A DNA stretch of 64,000 nucleotides from Parapedobacter koreensis (GCF_900109365.1 NZ_FNZR01000002.1:558001-622000); one strand, 5' to 3'; shown: positions 8,456-20,117, counted from the first letter of the stretch. A program made the numbers and translations. The notes: a model not told the origin generated them from the letters alone.

Positions 8456-11400
8456 TTAAAAAGAAAGTTGAACACCGGCCATAAACGTTTTGGCAAGGGG
8501 GTAAGCAACATGACCAAAGTCCACGCCCCTATCCAATATGGATCCGACCCGTCCCAAATCCGGATTATATCCTTTGTAATCCGTGATGGTAAACACATTA
8601 TCCGCGCTTAAGTAGAAGCGTACACGGTTTACCTTTAGCGACTGTGCCAATGCATCAGAAAACGTATAACCTATCTGCACTGTTTTTAGCCGGAGATAAG
8701 ACCCATTTTCCAGGAAGCGATCGGATGTCCGTGCATTTTGGTTGGGATCGTTGATGACTGCCCGGGGCATAGCTGTGTTCCTGTTTTCCGGAGTCCACGC
8801 GCTTAACGTCGATCTGGAGTAATTGACATCGAGGTTCATTCCTTCCAAGTCCTGCCGGAGGCCATTGTAGATCTTATTTCCTTGGGTACCTTGTATAAAC
8901 AGGTTCATATCAAATCCTTTCCATGCCAGGTTTCCTCCTACCCCAACTGTAAAGTCCGGAGTGGGGCTTCCCAAATATTGCCTGTCGTTTTCATCGATTT
9001 GGCCATCGTTATTGTGATCTACGAAACGAATATCCCCTGGCTGGGCATTAGGTTGTATACGCTGGCCATCTTTCACATAGGCATCAATCTCCTCTTGTGA
9101 ATCAAAAATGCCATCAGTTTTAATTAAATAGAACGCCCCCACAGGTAATCCTGCTTGCGTGAGCGTCGCGGAAGCCCCGTGATGCGTAGGTTGGCCGCCG
9201 AATATCTGCTGGGAACCTGTTCCCAATTGATCGACCTCATTTTTCACGGTCGAAAATGTACCTGTCAGTTGATAATCCAAATCGTTGACCGAGTTTGTGT
9301 AAGATAAGGATAGTTCCAATCCCCGATTGCTTATCTGCCCTGCATTGATATAGGGGCTGTCTCCACTCGCTCCGGTAGACAACGGGATGGGCACTTGCAA
9401 AATCACGTCGGAGTTCTTTTTGATAAAATAATCTGCTACCAATTGTAGTTTTTGATCGAAGAATCCAAGGTCAGCGCCGATATTGAGCGTCTTTGAGGTT
9501 TCCCATTTGATGTCTGGCGTTGCAAACGCGGTTTGGATGGCTCCGGGCCACAAATGCTGATCTTGACCAATGACTGAGTTGATATTCAAATAGATAGCAG
9601 GATTATACCGGTAATCATCAAACTCCTGACTACCCAATATACCATAGCTTACCCTCAGCTTTGCCTGGTCGATGTAGGCCAAAAGCGGATCGAAGAATGC
9701 TTCGTTGGAGATATTCCAAGCCGCGGCAATTGAAGGGAAATTACCAAATCGGTTACTTTTCCCAAACCGGGAGGATCCATCCCTGCGGAGTATTCCCGTA
9801 AGTACATAGCGGTTGTCATAAGAATACACCAACCTTCCAAAATAGGAGATCAATGTGTTTTCCAGCGCATTACTCCCGGAGGCTATATTTAATGTGCCGG
9901 CATCAAGCACCTTGATTCCTTGCGGCATACCACTTTTGCTGCCTGTCAAAATTCGGTAGTTGGAATTTTGGTAAGTATATCCCGCTAATGCTTGGATATT
10001 GTGGTTTCCAAAAGCCTTGTCATACGTGAGGGTATGTTCGAGCAAAGAAGTATTCGTCTCGCTTCTACCTTCATATAAGTCGGCGTCCAAATTTGTAAAA
10101 AACGTACCGACCTGATAAGGGTAGGTGTAGGTGTAGTCATACCCGGCCATATTGGTATACCCCAAGTTCAGCTTGTATTTCAACCCCTCGATAATGGAAA
10201 CTTCTGCATAGGCATTAATCACTGCTTTGGTCATATTTTCCTCCGGATCTTCCAGGTTCAATACGGCAACAGGATTTTCGATGTTTACGATAGGACCATA
10301 AGCTCCGCCATAGCCTCCGACCGCTGTGGGATCATATACGTTGAAGACGGGAATCATCTTAGCCGCCGAACCTGCCGGATTTCCCCCTTGTCCGCCAAAA
10401 CCTCCGGATGCATTACGCCAATATTCTTTTGTTAAGATCACCGTCTCGCCAACTTTTACCCGTCCCTTTGTGAAGTCTGATTTGAGCCTGAGGTTCCACC
10501 GGTCATAGGTTGTTTTATCCATGATACCATCTTGGCTAAGGTAGCCGCCGGATAAGCTATACGTGTAGCTCTCCCCCCCTCCACTCGCGCCAAGGGCATA
10601 GTTTTGTATTGGTGCTATTCGGTATATTTCGTTTTGCCAATCTGTTCCTTTGCCAAGAGACTCTGGATTTTGGGCGAAAGACAGCCGCTCCTGCCCGGCA
10701 TTATCATGTGCCATGTTGTTGACAGTAGCCCAGCCCGAGGCATCCAACACGTCCAATTGCTTCCCAATATCCTGAATTCCTGTATAGACATCCACGTCAA
10801 TTTTATTCTCTCCCTTCCTGCCAGATTTCGTAGTGATTAATACAACACCATTCGCAGCGCGCGATCCGTAGATCGCAGCAGCAGATGCGTCCTTCAAGAT
10901 ATCCATGGACGCAATGTCTGACGGAGAAAGATTGTTTATGTTATCTACCTGTACACCATCCACGATATACAATGGCGTATTGTTTCCAAGCGAACCGGTG
11001 CCCCGAATCAATATGCGGACGCCCGACCCCGGATTGCCGCCCGCCGACTCAACTTGTACACCGGGAATCCGCCCCTGAAGTGATTTCTCCACGGTATTGG
11101 CCCCTTCTGTCACAATATCATCCGCTTTTATCGATGCAATCGCCCCAGTGAGGTTCCGTCTCGTTTGCGTGCCATATCCCACGACAACCACCTCGCCCAA
11201 TTCCTCCGATTCCGGTTCCATAGTAATATCGATAGTCGTCCGATTACTGATGGGAATCTTAGCCGTTTGATAACCAATATAAGTAACGCTTAGTGTTCCG
11301 TTTCCATCTTTCACATTGAGCGAATAATTACCATCCTCCGCTGAAGCTGTACTTATCGATGTTCCTTCCACCGCAATCGTCACACCCGAGAGCGGTTCAC

Positions 11401-11521
11401 CGTTATTATCGGTTATTTTTCCGCGAACTACTAAATCTTGCGCATGAACCCTGATGAACATACCGGCCACCAGTAAAAAAAGCCATAAATACCTGCTCTT
11501 TCTAATTTTTTGATTTTGCAT
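8456..11521 (-). CDS. SusC/RagA family TonB-dependent outer-membrane transporter
   Basis: TonB-powered outer-membrane importer for glycans. The 1021 residues comprise a signal peptide (about 1-27), a carboxypeptidase-regulatory-like domain (about 30-110, VVRGKITDNNGEPLSGV), the SusC motif EVVVVGYGTQ (near 111), the plug domain (to about 235, ending in the AANGVVLITTKSG signature) and a 22-stranded barrel ending in an aromatic FMAGVQLSF. There is no N-terminal anti-sigma-interaction (STN) domain, so local control by the LacI-type regulator is more likely than by an ECF sigma factor. It is second in the GH2-susC-susD-Gfo/Idh-DUF6807 unit. Confidence 0.95.
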   Translation of the reverse strand: MQNQKIRKSRYLWLFLLVAGMFIRVHAQDLVVRGKITDNNGEPLSGVTIAVEGTSISTASAEDGNYSLNVKDGNGTLSVTYIGYQTAKIPISNRTTIDITMEPESEELGEVVVVGYGTQTRRNLTGAIASIKADDIVTEGANTVEKSLQGRIPGVQVESAGGNPGSGVRILIRGTGSLGNNTPLYIVDGVQVDNINNLSPSDIASMDILKDASAAAIYGSRAANGVVLITTKSGRKGENKIDVDVYTGIQDIGKQLDVLDASGWATVNNMAHDNAGQERLSFAQNPESLGKGTDWQNEIYRIAPIQNYALGASGGGESYTYSLSGGYLSQDGIMDKTTYDRWNLRLKSDFTKGRVKVGETVILTKEYWRNASGGFGGQGGNPAGSAAKMIPVFNVYDPTAVGGYGGAYGPIVNIENPVAVLNLEDPEENMTKAVINAYAEVSIIEGLKYKLNLGYTNMAGYDYTYTYPYQVGTFFTNLDADLYEGRSETNTSLLEHTLTYDKAFGNHNIQALAGYTYQNSNYRILTGSKSGMPQGIKVLDAGTLNIASGSNALENTLISYFGRLVYSYDNRYVLTGILRRDGSSRFGKSNRFGNFPSIAAAWNISNEAFFDPLLAYIDQAKLRVSYGILGSQEFDDYRYNPAIYLNINSVIGQDQHLWPGAIQTAFATPDIKWETSKTLNIGADLGFFDQKLQLVADYFIKKNSDVILQVPIPLSTGASGDSPYINAGQISNRGLELSLSYTNSVNDLDYQLTGTFSTVKNEVDQLGTGSQQIFGGQPTHHGASATLTQAGLPVGAFYLIKTDGIFDSQEEIDAYVKDGQRIQPNAQPGDIRFVDHNNDGQIDENDRQYLGSPTPDFTVGVGGNLAWKGFDMNLFIQGTQGNKIYNGLRQDLEGMNLDVNYSRSTLSAWTPENRNTAMPRAVINDPNQNARTSDRFLENGSYLRLKTVQIGYTFSDALAQSLKVNRVRFYLSADNVFTITDYKGYNPDLGRVGSILDRGVDFGHVAYPLAKTFMAGVQLSF

Positions 11522-11611
11522 ATTAAATATAAAAATTTAACTTATGATTAATTATAGGAAATTATTTTATCGGGACATCCAACATATGCTGCCCTTAAAA
11601 AAGTTGTTATG

Positions 11612-14437
11612 CTATTGAGAGTCCCGCACTGCTCCTGCGCCGAAGTCAAAATACAGGGTAGCCCCCCATAGGCGTTGCCTGTCCCTACGATTTCTAAATT
11701 GGTTCTTTTTACCTTGGGGACTTAGTTGATCCGAGGTTTGGAATTTCGTACCAATTGGGCTGATGGCATCCATAAACGAAATATCGCCTTCGGGAAAAAT
11801 GGGATCCACATTTTTGCTTCCGGTAGGCTTTGGTGTAAACAGCCTCAAAAAAATGTGATCCGTTTCCGACACGATGGTAATGGGATATTCTTCATTGTCT
11901 ATTACCGCCCAAAACATCCGGTCATGGTAGCCTTTGAATTCGGGGTAATTCCAATCGATACCTGTAACGGTATTATTGTATTCTTTTTGATGTACCGCAA
12001 ACTGTGGCCCCTTCATCCTGTTCTTCCAAACCCTGTACGGGCCCTTTCCCAACCACGTCACACCCTTCACTTTTTCTTCTGGATAAGAAAACGTAATCCC
12101 CATATAGTCGTAATCTCCGAACAAGGCATAGGTGTAATCCAACTTCAACCAGCCATTGCCCAACATGCTATAAGACAATTTACTAATCGGCCCTTCGTAA
12201 TCGACGACAACAATGTGTTTATTACCCGCTTGGTGGTGGCTAATTGCCTTAAACTTACTATTCTCGGTGGTCAATCTTGGCCCATTTCCAAAAGAGATTG
12301 ATGATAATCGGTTTTTCACCCCTTCAATCAAGCCGTTTGTCTTGTTGAATTTAACTTCTACACCATTGGCTTCCATATAGATATATTGTTCGTCCTCACG
12401 CGCGTTCGCGATTTGCGCGCTAGTCGTATCGACAATTGCGGCAGCAAATTGCGAAGCAGTCTTAATGGGCCAGGTCCACGTAAAAATATGCCGTCCATGG
12501 GGATCGGTAGCTGTGAGGTACAGCGCATCGCTGCCCTCCCAGCCTGCCGGTAAGTCGATATGGATATAAGAAGACAAGCCTGGTTCCAAAGAAGGAAGAC
12601 GTACTTCACCCTGATGCAGTATGGTCGAATCTGTTCGCTCATCGTTAGGTTTTGGAAACGCCACCAGACTCCATTGGAGTTTGCATTCATTCAAATTAGT
12701 AAACTGAAACCGATTTCCCACCTTTAAGGTACCATCAAATTGAGGGGTAATATACTGTTGGTCAATAAAGATTGGTGACCAGATTTCTTTGATTGTATAA
12801 TAGCTTGCTTCTTTTTCACGGTATGGGCCTAAGATACCATCGGGCGCATAGGTACCCCTGACATCAATTCTACCACCTTCGTCAGTCCTGACCACACCTT
12901 CATCTGAAAAGACCCATAAAAAACCACCCGCAGACAGCGGACTACGTTGCATGACATTCCAAAAATCCTCTAGCCCTGCTCCGTGACCGCCATCGTAAAG
13001 CCCATGCATTACTTCTGTTGGAAAATATATCTTATCGCCATTAGCGAGCACATCAGACACATAATCCAAATCCGGATAATGGAACGTATTTGTTTCCCCG
13101 AGTGTGTTCCACGGTTGGATGACTGTACGCGCTTGCGGATCATATACCGGATAGTCCGGCAGCAAATCATAATTATTCCCACCTTCATTGCCATTTGCCC
13201 ACAGGATAACAGCAGGATGGTTTACATCCCGGATGATTAATTCCTTTACCAGCTTTCGTCCAGCTTCAGTATCATATGCGGACTGCCAGCCTGTAAGTTC
13301 ATCAATAACAAAAAGCCCCAAGGAATCACAAACATCCAAAAAATGCTGGTCTGGGGGGTAATGAGACATCCGGACAGCATTCATATTCATGTCTTTCATT
13401 AAGTTGACATCCAGTACGCTCAATGCTTTGCTTAGTGTCCGGCCTGAATTTGGCCAAAAACTGTGGCGGTTTACCCCCTTGAATTTTATTTTCTTTCCAT
13501 TTACATAGAAGCCATCTTTAGGGCGAAGCGCTACGGTGCGAAATCCAAATCGTTCCTTCACCGTATGTACCTCGCCGGATTCATCTTTCAGCTTTACCTC
13601 AACGACATATAGGTTCGGAAATTCAGGTGACCATAATTTAGGTTGGGTAAATTGCTGTTTCAGTGTATATTTATCTTCTTTTCCCGCTACCCCTGCCTGA
13701 AAAGCATTGCCAAGCGGTTGACCATCCAGGGAAAAAACCTGCGCTTCCACGGAATTTGATTTTTGGATGTTTGCGAGGTAAACATCAACCGAAAACGTGC
13801 CATCCGCTTTCGCATCGACTGCGACCCGATCGATGTGCTCCTTTGGTTTGGCCTCCAAATAAACTGGACGGTAAATTCCACCAAACACCCAAAAGTCTGC
13901 ATCGCGCTCGGCTTGATTAATCGACTCGTTAGCTGAAACATTCTTCACCGTTACCTCCAGCAAATTTTCTTGCCCTATTTTGAGTAATCCTGTGATATCA
14001 TATTTAAAGCGGTAGAATCCCCCTTGGTGGGTCACACCTGCCGATTTGCCATTAATCTTAACTTCGGCATCCGTCATCGCGCCTTCAAAAACAATTTCAA
14101 TGGCTTTCCCTTTCCATGTAGCGGGCACTGAAAAACGATGCTTATAATATCCAGTAGCGTCCGATTTCGGCAATGAATCACGCCAATCATGGCCATAATT
14201 ATATACACCGAAGCCTTCCAGTTCCCAATTCGAGGGAACGGGAATTGTCGTCCATTCCCCACTTCTCCTGCCTTTATCAATCTTAAATTCCCAATCAACC
14301 CGATGATCCTTATCTATGCCTGACAAGTATTTTACTTCGGTACCACGCGGACTATCCTGGGCGAAGCTGATGATAGCAGGAAAAAAGAAAAAGACTGCCA
14401 ATATCCCTCTCATTTTCCTAAATAAAATAATGCTCAT
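11612..14437 (-). CDS. Glycoside hydrolase family 2 protein, secreted
   Basis: An exo-acting beta-glycosidase of the LacZ/beta-glucuronidase clan. From the ATG at 14437 it has 941 residues (ATG 14413 is an alternative) with a signal peptide ending near SFAQ. The order is a jelly-roll sugar-binding domain (about 40-215), an immunoglobulin-like domain (215-300), a TIM barrel (305-570), then C-terminal beta-domains. The acid/base Glu lies in WANGNEGG (about residue 418) and the nucleophile Glu in FPTEVMHG (about 475). Specificity could be galactose, glucuronate or another sugar. The uxaBAC and susCD neighbours suggest it trims a uronate-containing oligosaccharide. It is the first gene of its unit, facing lacI across the operator region. 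Confidence 0.88.
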   Translation of the reverse strand: MSIILFRKMRGILAVFFFFPAIISFAQDSPRGTEVKYLSGIDKDHRVDWEFKIDKGRRSGEWTTIPVPSNWELEGFGVYNYGHDWRDSLPKSDATGYYKHRFSVPATWKGKAIEIVFEGAMTDAEVKINGKSAGVTHQGGFYRFKYDITGLLKIGQENLLEVTVKNVSANESINQAERDADFWVFGGIYRPVYLEAKPKEHIDRVAVDAKADGTFSVDVYLANIQKSNSVEAQVFSLDGQPLGNAFQAGVAGKEDKYTLKQQFTQPKLWSPEFPNLYVVEVKLKDESGEVHTVKERFGFRTVALRPKDGFYVNGKKIKFKGVNRHSFWPNSGRTLSKALSVLDVNLMKDMNMNAVRMSHYPPDQHFLDVCDSLGLFVIDELTGWQSAYDTEAGRKLVKELIIRDVNHPAVILWANGNEGGNNYDLLPDYPVYDPQARTVIQPWNTLGETNTFHYPDLDYVSDVLANGDKIYFPTEVMHGLYDGGHGAGLEDFWNVMQRSPLSAGGFLWVFSDEGVVRTDEGGRIDVRGTYAPDGILGPYREKEASYYTIKEIWSPIFIDQQYITPQFDGTLKVGNRFQFTNLNECKLQWSLVAFPKPNDERTDSTILHQGEVRLPSLEPGLSSYIHIDLPAGWEGSDALYLTATDPHGRHIFTWTWPIKTASQFAAAIVDTTSAQIANAREDEQYIYMEANGVEVKFNKTNGLIEGVKNRLSSISFGNGPRLTTENSKFKAISHHQAGNKHIVVVDYEGPISKLSYSMLGNGWLKLDYTYALFGDYDYMGITFSYPEEKVKGVTWLGKGPYRVWKNRMKGPQFAVHQKEYNNTVTGIDWNYPEFKGYHDRMFWAVIDNEEYPITIVSETDHIFLRLFTPKPTGSKNVDPIFPEGDISFMDAISPIGTKFQTSDQLSPQGKKNQFRNRRDRQRLWGATLYFDFGAGAVRDSQ

Positions 14438-14511
14438 AATATAAATTTTGAAATAAAATTCTTGGTTTATAACAGCTTGAATAATCGGCTCATGCATTCT
14501 CCACGTCTATC

Positions 14512-14527
14512 CAATCGGAGCCGATTG
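14512..14527. repeat. Short inverted repeat with operator-like half-sites
   Basis: CAATCGG and CCGATTG are separated by two bases. The CAATCG/CGATTG half-sites are those of the two large operators, but spaced 4 instead of 10 bp apart. It lies between the GH2 start and the main operator, so it could be an auxiliary or relic site, a transcript hairpin, or chance. Confidence 0.4.
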
Positions 14528-14593
14528 TTTTAACTTGCCCGCAATATTAGGCACTTATAATTCCAATTTGCCATTTCTGTCCGGAAAAATCTA

Positions 14594-14619
14594 CGCAATC
14601 GATACCGGTATCGATTGCG
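14594..14619. promoter_or_regulatory. 26-bp perfect palindrome, probable LacI-family operator
   Basis: CGCAATCGATACC is followed directly by its reverse complement (centre 14606/14607). It shares 24 of 26 positions with the inner part of the uxaB-upstream palindrome. It lies 157 nt upstream of the GH2 start and 44 bp upstream of the lacI -33 element, so it can serve the GH2-susCD unit and autoregulate the regulator. Confidence 0.85.
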
Positions 14620-14662
14620 ACTTCTATTAGCCAACGAATAGCAAGCGTTCAATGAATCAATG

Positions 14663-14692
14663 TTGATACAGGGTTACTTTTTTTTATTTTTG
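14663..14692 (+). promoter_or_regulatory. Bacteroidota-type promoter of the lacI-type gene
   Basis: TTG at 14663-14665, a 19-bp spacer, then TATTTTTG at 14685-14692. This fits the Bacteroidota primary-sigma consensus TTG-N19-21-TAnnTTTG. The GTG start follows 24 nt after the -7 box. Confidence 0.75.
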
Positions 14693-14716
14693 CGGAAAAA
14701 GTAACTAAATTGAACC

Positions 14717-15724
14717 GTGTTCAAACCCATCACCATTAAAGACATCGCACAGGCACTTGAACTTTCACCGTCTACTGTTTCTCGTGCCTTGAGCGACAGT
14801 TATGAGATAAATGAAGAGACCAAGAAACGTATACTGGAATATGCGGAAAAACACAACTATCGCCGAAACCCGATAGCATCAAGCTTGCGCCAAGGCCGCA
14901 GCTATTCCATCGGCGTGATCGTATGTGAGGTGGCGAATAGCTTCTTTTCCCAAGCCATCGATGGTATCGAGTCCGTAGCCTATGGCAAGGGGTATCACGT
15001 TATTATCTCACAAAGCCATGATTCGTATGAGCGAGAGGTAGTGAATATTCAGCACTTGGCCAACCGGGCGGTCGATGGATTGCTTATCTCGATGTCTGCC
15101 GAAACAAAGGATTTTTCCCATATCATAAACTTACATGACCAAGGCCTTCCGATTGTTTTCTTTGATCGTATTATTGACACCTTTGACACGCATACCGTTA
15201 CGACCAATAACCGGGAGGGCGCAAAAAAGGCCACGCAGTCGCTCATCGACCGGGGTTTTAAAAAAATTGCCCATTTAGCCAATGCGCCCCATTTGTCCAT
15301 TACCAGTGAGCGTCTTGAGGGGTACGAAGAAGCGCTCCGACAGAATGGCATCGCGCTTGAAGAATCGCTCATTCGCTATTGCCATCACGGCGGACGCATC
15401 CAGCAAGAAGTAGAAGAAGCCGTGCGTTATTTCCTAGCCCTTCCGGAAAAGCCGGAAGCCATCTTTGTAGCTAGTGATCGGCTAAGCATGGGCTGCTTGA
15501 GTGCTTACAACAACTTGGCTCCCAAAGATAGGCATCCTGCGGTAGCAGGTTTTTCCAATTCCGATGTATTGGATTTGCTTCAGTCCGACTTCACGTGTGT
15601 CCACCAGCCGGCTTTCGAAATGGGACGCATGGCGATGGAATTGCTTATCCAATTGATTGAAAGCAAATATCCCGTATATGACTTTGACAATGTGGTCTTA
15701 GAAACGGAATTGATTTCACGATAA
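14717..15724 (+). CDS. LacI-family transcriptional regulator
   Basis: DNA-binding sugar-responsive regulator, 335 residues. The N-terminal helix-turn-helix and hinge helix are clear (ITIKDIAQ, SPSTVSRAL at residues 6-26, then NYRRNPIASSLRQG near 47-60), followed by a periplasmic-binding-protein-like effector domain. Translation must start at the GTG at 14717, because an in-frame TGA lies two codons upstream. It is divergent from the GH2-susCD unit and has a canonical promoter. The two related palindromes at 4284 and 14594 define its likely regulon: uxaBAC, the GH2-susCD unit and perhaps itself. The inducer is probably a hexuronate or pathway intermediate (inference). Confidence 0.95.
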   Translation: MFKPITIKDIAQALELSPSTVSRALSDSYEINEETKKRILEYAEKHNYRRNPIASSLRQGRSYSIGVIVCEVANSFFSQAIDGIESVAYGKGYHVIISQSHDSYEREVVNIQHLANRAVDGLLISMSAETKDFSHIINLHDQGLPIVFFDRIIDTFDTHTVTTNNREGAKKATQSLIDRGFKKIAHLANAPHLSITSERLEGYEEALRQNGIALEESLIRYCHHGGRIQQEVEEAVRYFLALPEKPEAIFVASDRLSMGCLSAYNNLAPKDRHPAVAGFSNSDVLDLLQSDFTCVHQPAFEMGRMAMELLIQLIESKYPVYDFDNVVLETELISR

Positions 15725-15728
15725 GCAT

Positions 15729-17877
15729 ATGAGCTATTTGGCCAATACGAAATCTTTTTTGTTTCTCGCAGTTATCCTGTCAGGTTGTTCCTCGATCGGG
15801 AGCGATGAAGAATGGCGCACGGTCACCGGAACCAACGAGGGTATGCGATATGTTGCCAGTGGCGATATCACCGCCGACAACGTCAAGCACCTGCAAGTCG
15901 CTTGAATATGACACCGGCGACTCCATCACCAAGGGATCAACCATACCGATAACGCCGCTAATGGTGGGTGGTATCCTATATGGAGTCTCTCCCAACCAAA
16001 ACCTTTTTGCATTGGATGCACGCACGGGTGAGGAGCGTTGGGTCTTCAAGGCCCCAGATCCGGCAGCAAGGGGTTCCATCCGGGGATTGGCTTATTGGGA
16101 AGATAACGCGGCTCGCGAGAAAAGACTCTTCTATGCCACCGGGCCGAAGTTATATGCTGTTGATGCCCTCACAGGCACAGCCATACCCTCCTTTGGGAAA
16201 GGCGGCTACATTGACTTAAGAGCGGACATGGACGGCCCCTATCAAAACAGCTGGATGGCAGGAAATGCTGCACCCATCATCTACAAAGATTTGCTCATCA
16301 CGGGCATGCGGGTAAGCGAGGGTGCAGATGCCGCCCCAGGCCACATCCGTGCATTTGACGTACATACCGGCAAACGGCGGTGGATCTTTCATACCATTCC
16401 ACATCCGGGGGAAAAAGGATACGAAACGTGGAGAGATAAGGATGCTTGGAAACAAGTCGGCGGCGCGAATAATTGGGCTGGGATGCCCTTGATGAAGAAC
16501 GGGGGATCGTATATGTTCCCCTTGGATCAGCCACACCCGACTTCTACGGCAAACGCCGTAAATACGAAAACCTCTTCGCCAACTGCCTACTTGCCTTAGA
16601 TGCCAACACAGGGAGTTACTTGTGGCATTTCCAAACTGTCCACCATGATATCTGGGACAGGGATCTCCCCGCCTACCCTAATTTAGTAACTGTCAAAAAA
16701 AATCACCAATGGGTAGCAGCGGTTGCACAAATCACTAAATCAGGGTATATTTTTCTCCTCGACCGAGTCACGGGGGAGCCCTTGTTTCCGATTAAAGAAG
16801 TGAACGTACTGCCTTCCGACCTTCCCGATGAACACGCATGGCCCACGCAGCCGATACCTACACTGCCCGAACCGTTCGCTAGGCAACATTTTGGCCCGGA
16901 GGACGTCAGTGACCGAACGCCCGCTATCCATCGGGAAATTGCTCGAAGAATATTTCAGGTACCGGAGCGGCAGCTTATTTATCCCCCCAAGCTTACAAGG
17001 TTCCTGGATATTCCCTGGATTTGATGGAGGTGGGCAATGGAGCGGCGCTGCGGTGGATCCCGAGACACAAGTGCTGTACGTGGGCAGCTCTGAGTTGCCC
17101 TGGCGGCTACAGCTGATCCCTAACCCGGCCTTGAAAGAAGGTGATGCTACCACCCTGAGTGGGCAGGGAGCGCTGGTATACACGAAAAACTGCGCCGTTT
17201 GCCATGGCGCTGACCGGGAAGGGATTGGTGCCGCGTTTCCCGCCCTTCGAGGCTTGAGTGATCGGCTAACGATACAAGAAGCCCGGTTAGTCATCGAGAA
17301 TGGACGCAACATGATGCCCGCCTTCAAGGAGATGCTTACTGATGCAGACAAGACCGCATTGCTGACGTACCTGCTGGATTTGGAGGACAAGGAAGCCACC
17401 CCGCAACAACCTGGTGAAAAAACCATAGCCGTGGACAGGAATGCCGTTCCCGAATACGTGCTCAACGGCTATCAACGATTCCTCGATAGCGATGGTTATC
17501 CCTGCATAAAACCGCCATGGGGTACCTTGAATGCCGTGGACCTGAATAGTGGCAAGCTACTATGGAAGGTTCCTTTAGGTAATTTTGAGGAACTTGGCAC
17601 CAAGGAAGATACCGGCACCGAGGTTTATGGTGGCCCCGTGGTAACCAAGAGCGGACTAGTAGTTATCGCCGGTACGCAAGATGAAAAAATAAGGGCCTTC
17701 GACAAGAAAACCGGAAAGGTACTCTGGGAACATAAACTCCCTGCTGCTGGGTTTGCATCCCCGGCCCTGTATACCATTGAAGGCAAACAATTCATCGTTA
17801 TCGCAGCAGGAGGCGGGAAACTGGGGATGCGGTCAAGTGGTAAATATTTGGCCTTTACCCTTCCTAACGACAACTAA
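15729..17877 (+). pseudogene. PQQ-dependent dehydrogenase with cytochrome c domain, broken by three frameshifts
   Basis: The remnant of a roughly 715-residue quinoprotein dehydrogenase (glucose/alcohol dehydrogenase type) that would pass electrons from periplasmic sugar or alcohol oxidation to the respiratory chain. It begins at ATG 15729 with a lipoprotein signal (ILSGC), 4 nt after lacI. Quinoprotein beta-propeller repeats (LFALDARTGEERW, LLALDANTGSYLW, GKVLWEHKLP) and one c-haem site (CAVCH, near 17190) survive. The frame is lost three times: near 15904 (two bases missing in an expected TGGGAA), near 16486 (one base missing after GGGATG) and near 16940 (one extra base, or two missing). No other gene in the window is frameshifted, which argues for true decay over sequencing error. 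Confidence 0.85.
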
Positions 17878-19545
<1,668 letters not shown>

Positions 19546-19559
19546 ACTTGGAAAAACCG

Positions 19560-20117
19560 TCAATGCACAAAAAGCCCCACGGTAAGGAAGACGTTATGCT
19601 GACTAAAGGTGTTTCCTGAAAAGCTGGAATCGAACTGCTGGAATCCATAACCAGCACTGAACAGCAGGTCTGAGCCCTCCACTAAAAGATGTGCATAGGT
19701 GACGCCTACCTTGCCGAGGAATCCCTTGAAGTAGTCGTTGCCAATGCTTGGGGCATACCCGGCGTTGGCCATCATGCCAAAGCTACCCAAAGGAGATAGC
19801 TGAGCAAATGGTAGTCTAAAGTCAGCGAATATTGGCAATGTATTTACCCGCCGGGTGGACCGGGTGCCATCGGCCAGGGTCGTCCGGCCCCGATAGACAT
19901 CGGTGCCAATACCAAGGCCCAAATAAACATTGTCATAAAAATTACGGCCAAATGCAAACTGAAATTGATAACCATGCATGGGACTTTGATCGCTGCTGGT
20001 TGCGACACCGAAAAGACCTCCGGCTTGCAACAAGGTATACGTACCGCGTTGCTGTGCCTGCACCTGAAAACAAAACAATAAACCAATAATTGCAAAAAAA
20101 CAGTTTTTTCTCATCAT
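19560..20117 (-). CDS. Secreted beta-barrel protein, unknown function
   Basis: A 185-residue protein with a signal peptide (cleavage near QVQAQQ, about 21). Alternating hydrophobic and aromatic strands follow (FQFAFGRNFYDNVYLGLGIG, then FSAGYGFQQF and a terminal HNVFLTVGLF), as in a small 8-stranded outer-membrane barrel. I do not recognise a named family. Its ATG follows the holA stop with no gap (holA TGA at 20120-20118), so it is probably co-transcribed with holA, though a functional link is not evident. Confidence 0.75.
   Translation of the reverse strand: MMRKNCFFAIIGLLFCFQVQAQQRGTYTLLQAGGLFGVATSSDQSPMHGYQFQFAFGRNFYDNVYLGLGIGTDVYRGRTTLADGTRSTRRVNTLPIFADFRLPFAQLSPLGSFGMMANAGYAPSIGNDYFKGFLGKVGVTYAHLLVEGSDLLFSAGYGFQQFDSSFSGNTFSQHNVFLTVGLFVH

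Noticed and set aside
19610-19640. GGAATCGAAC-like sequence resembling a tRNA T-arm
   Set aside because: It lies in a coding gene and no acceptor or anticodon stem can be built around it.
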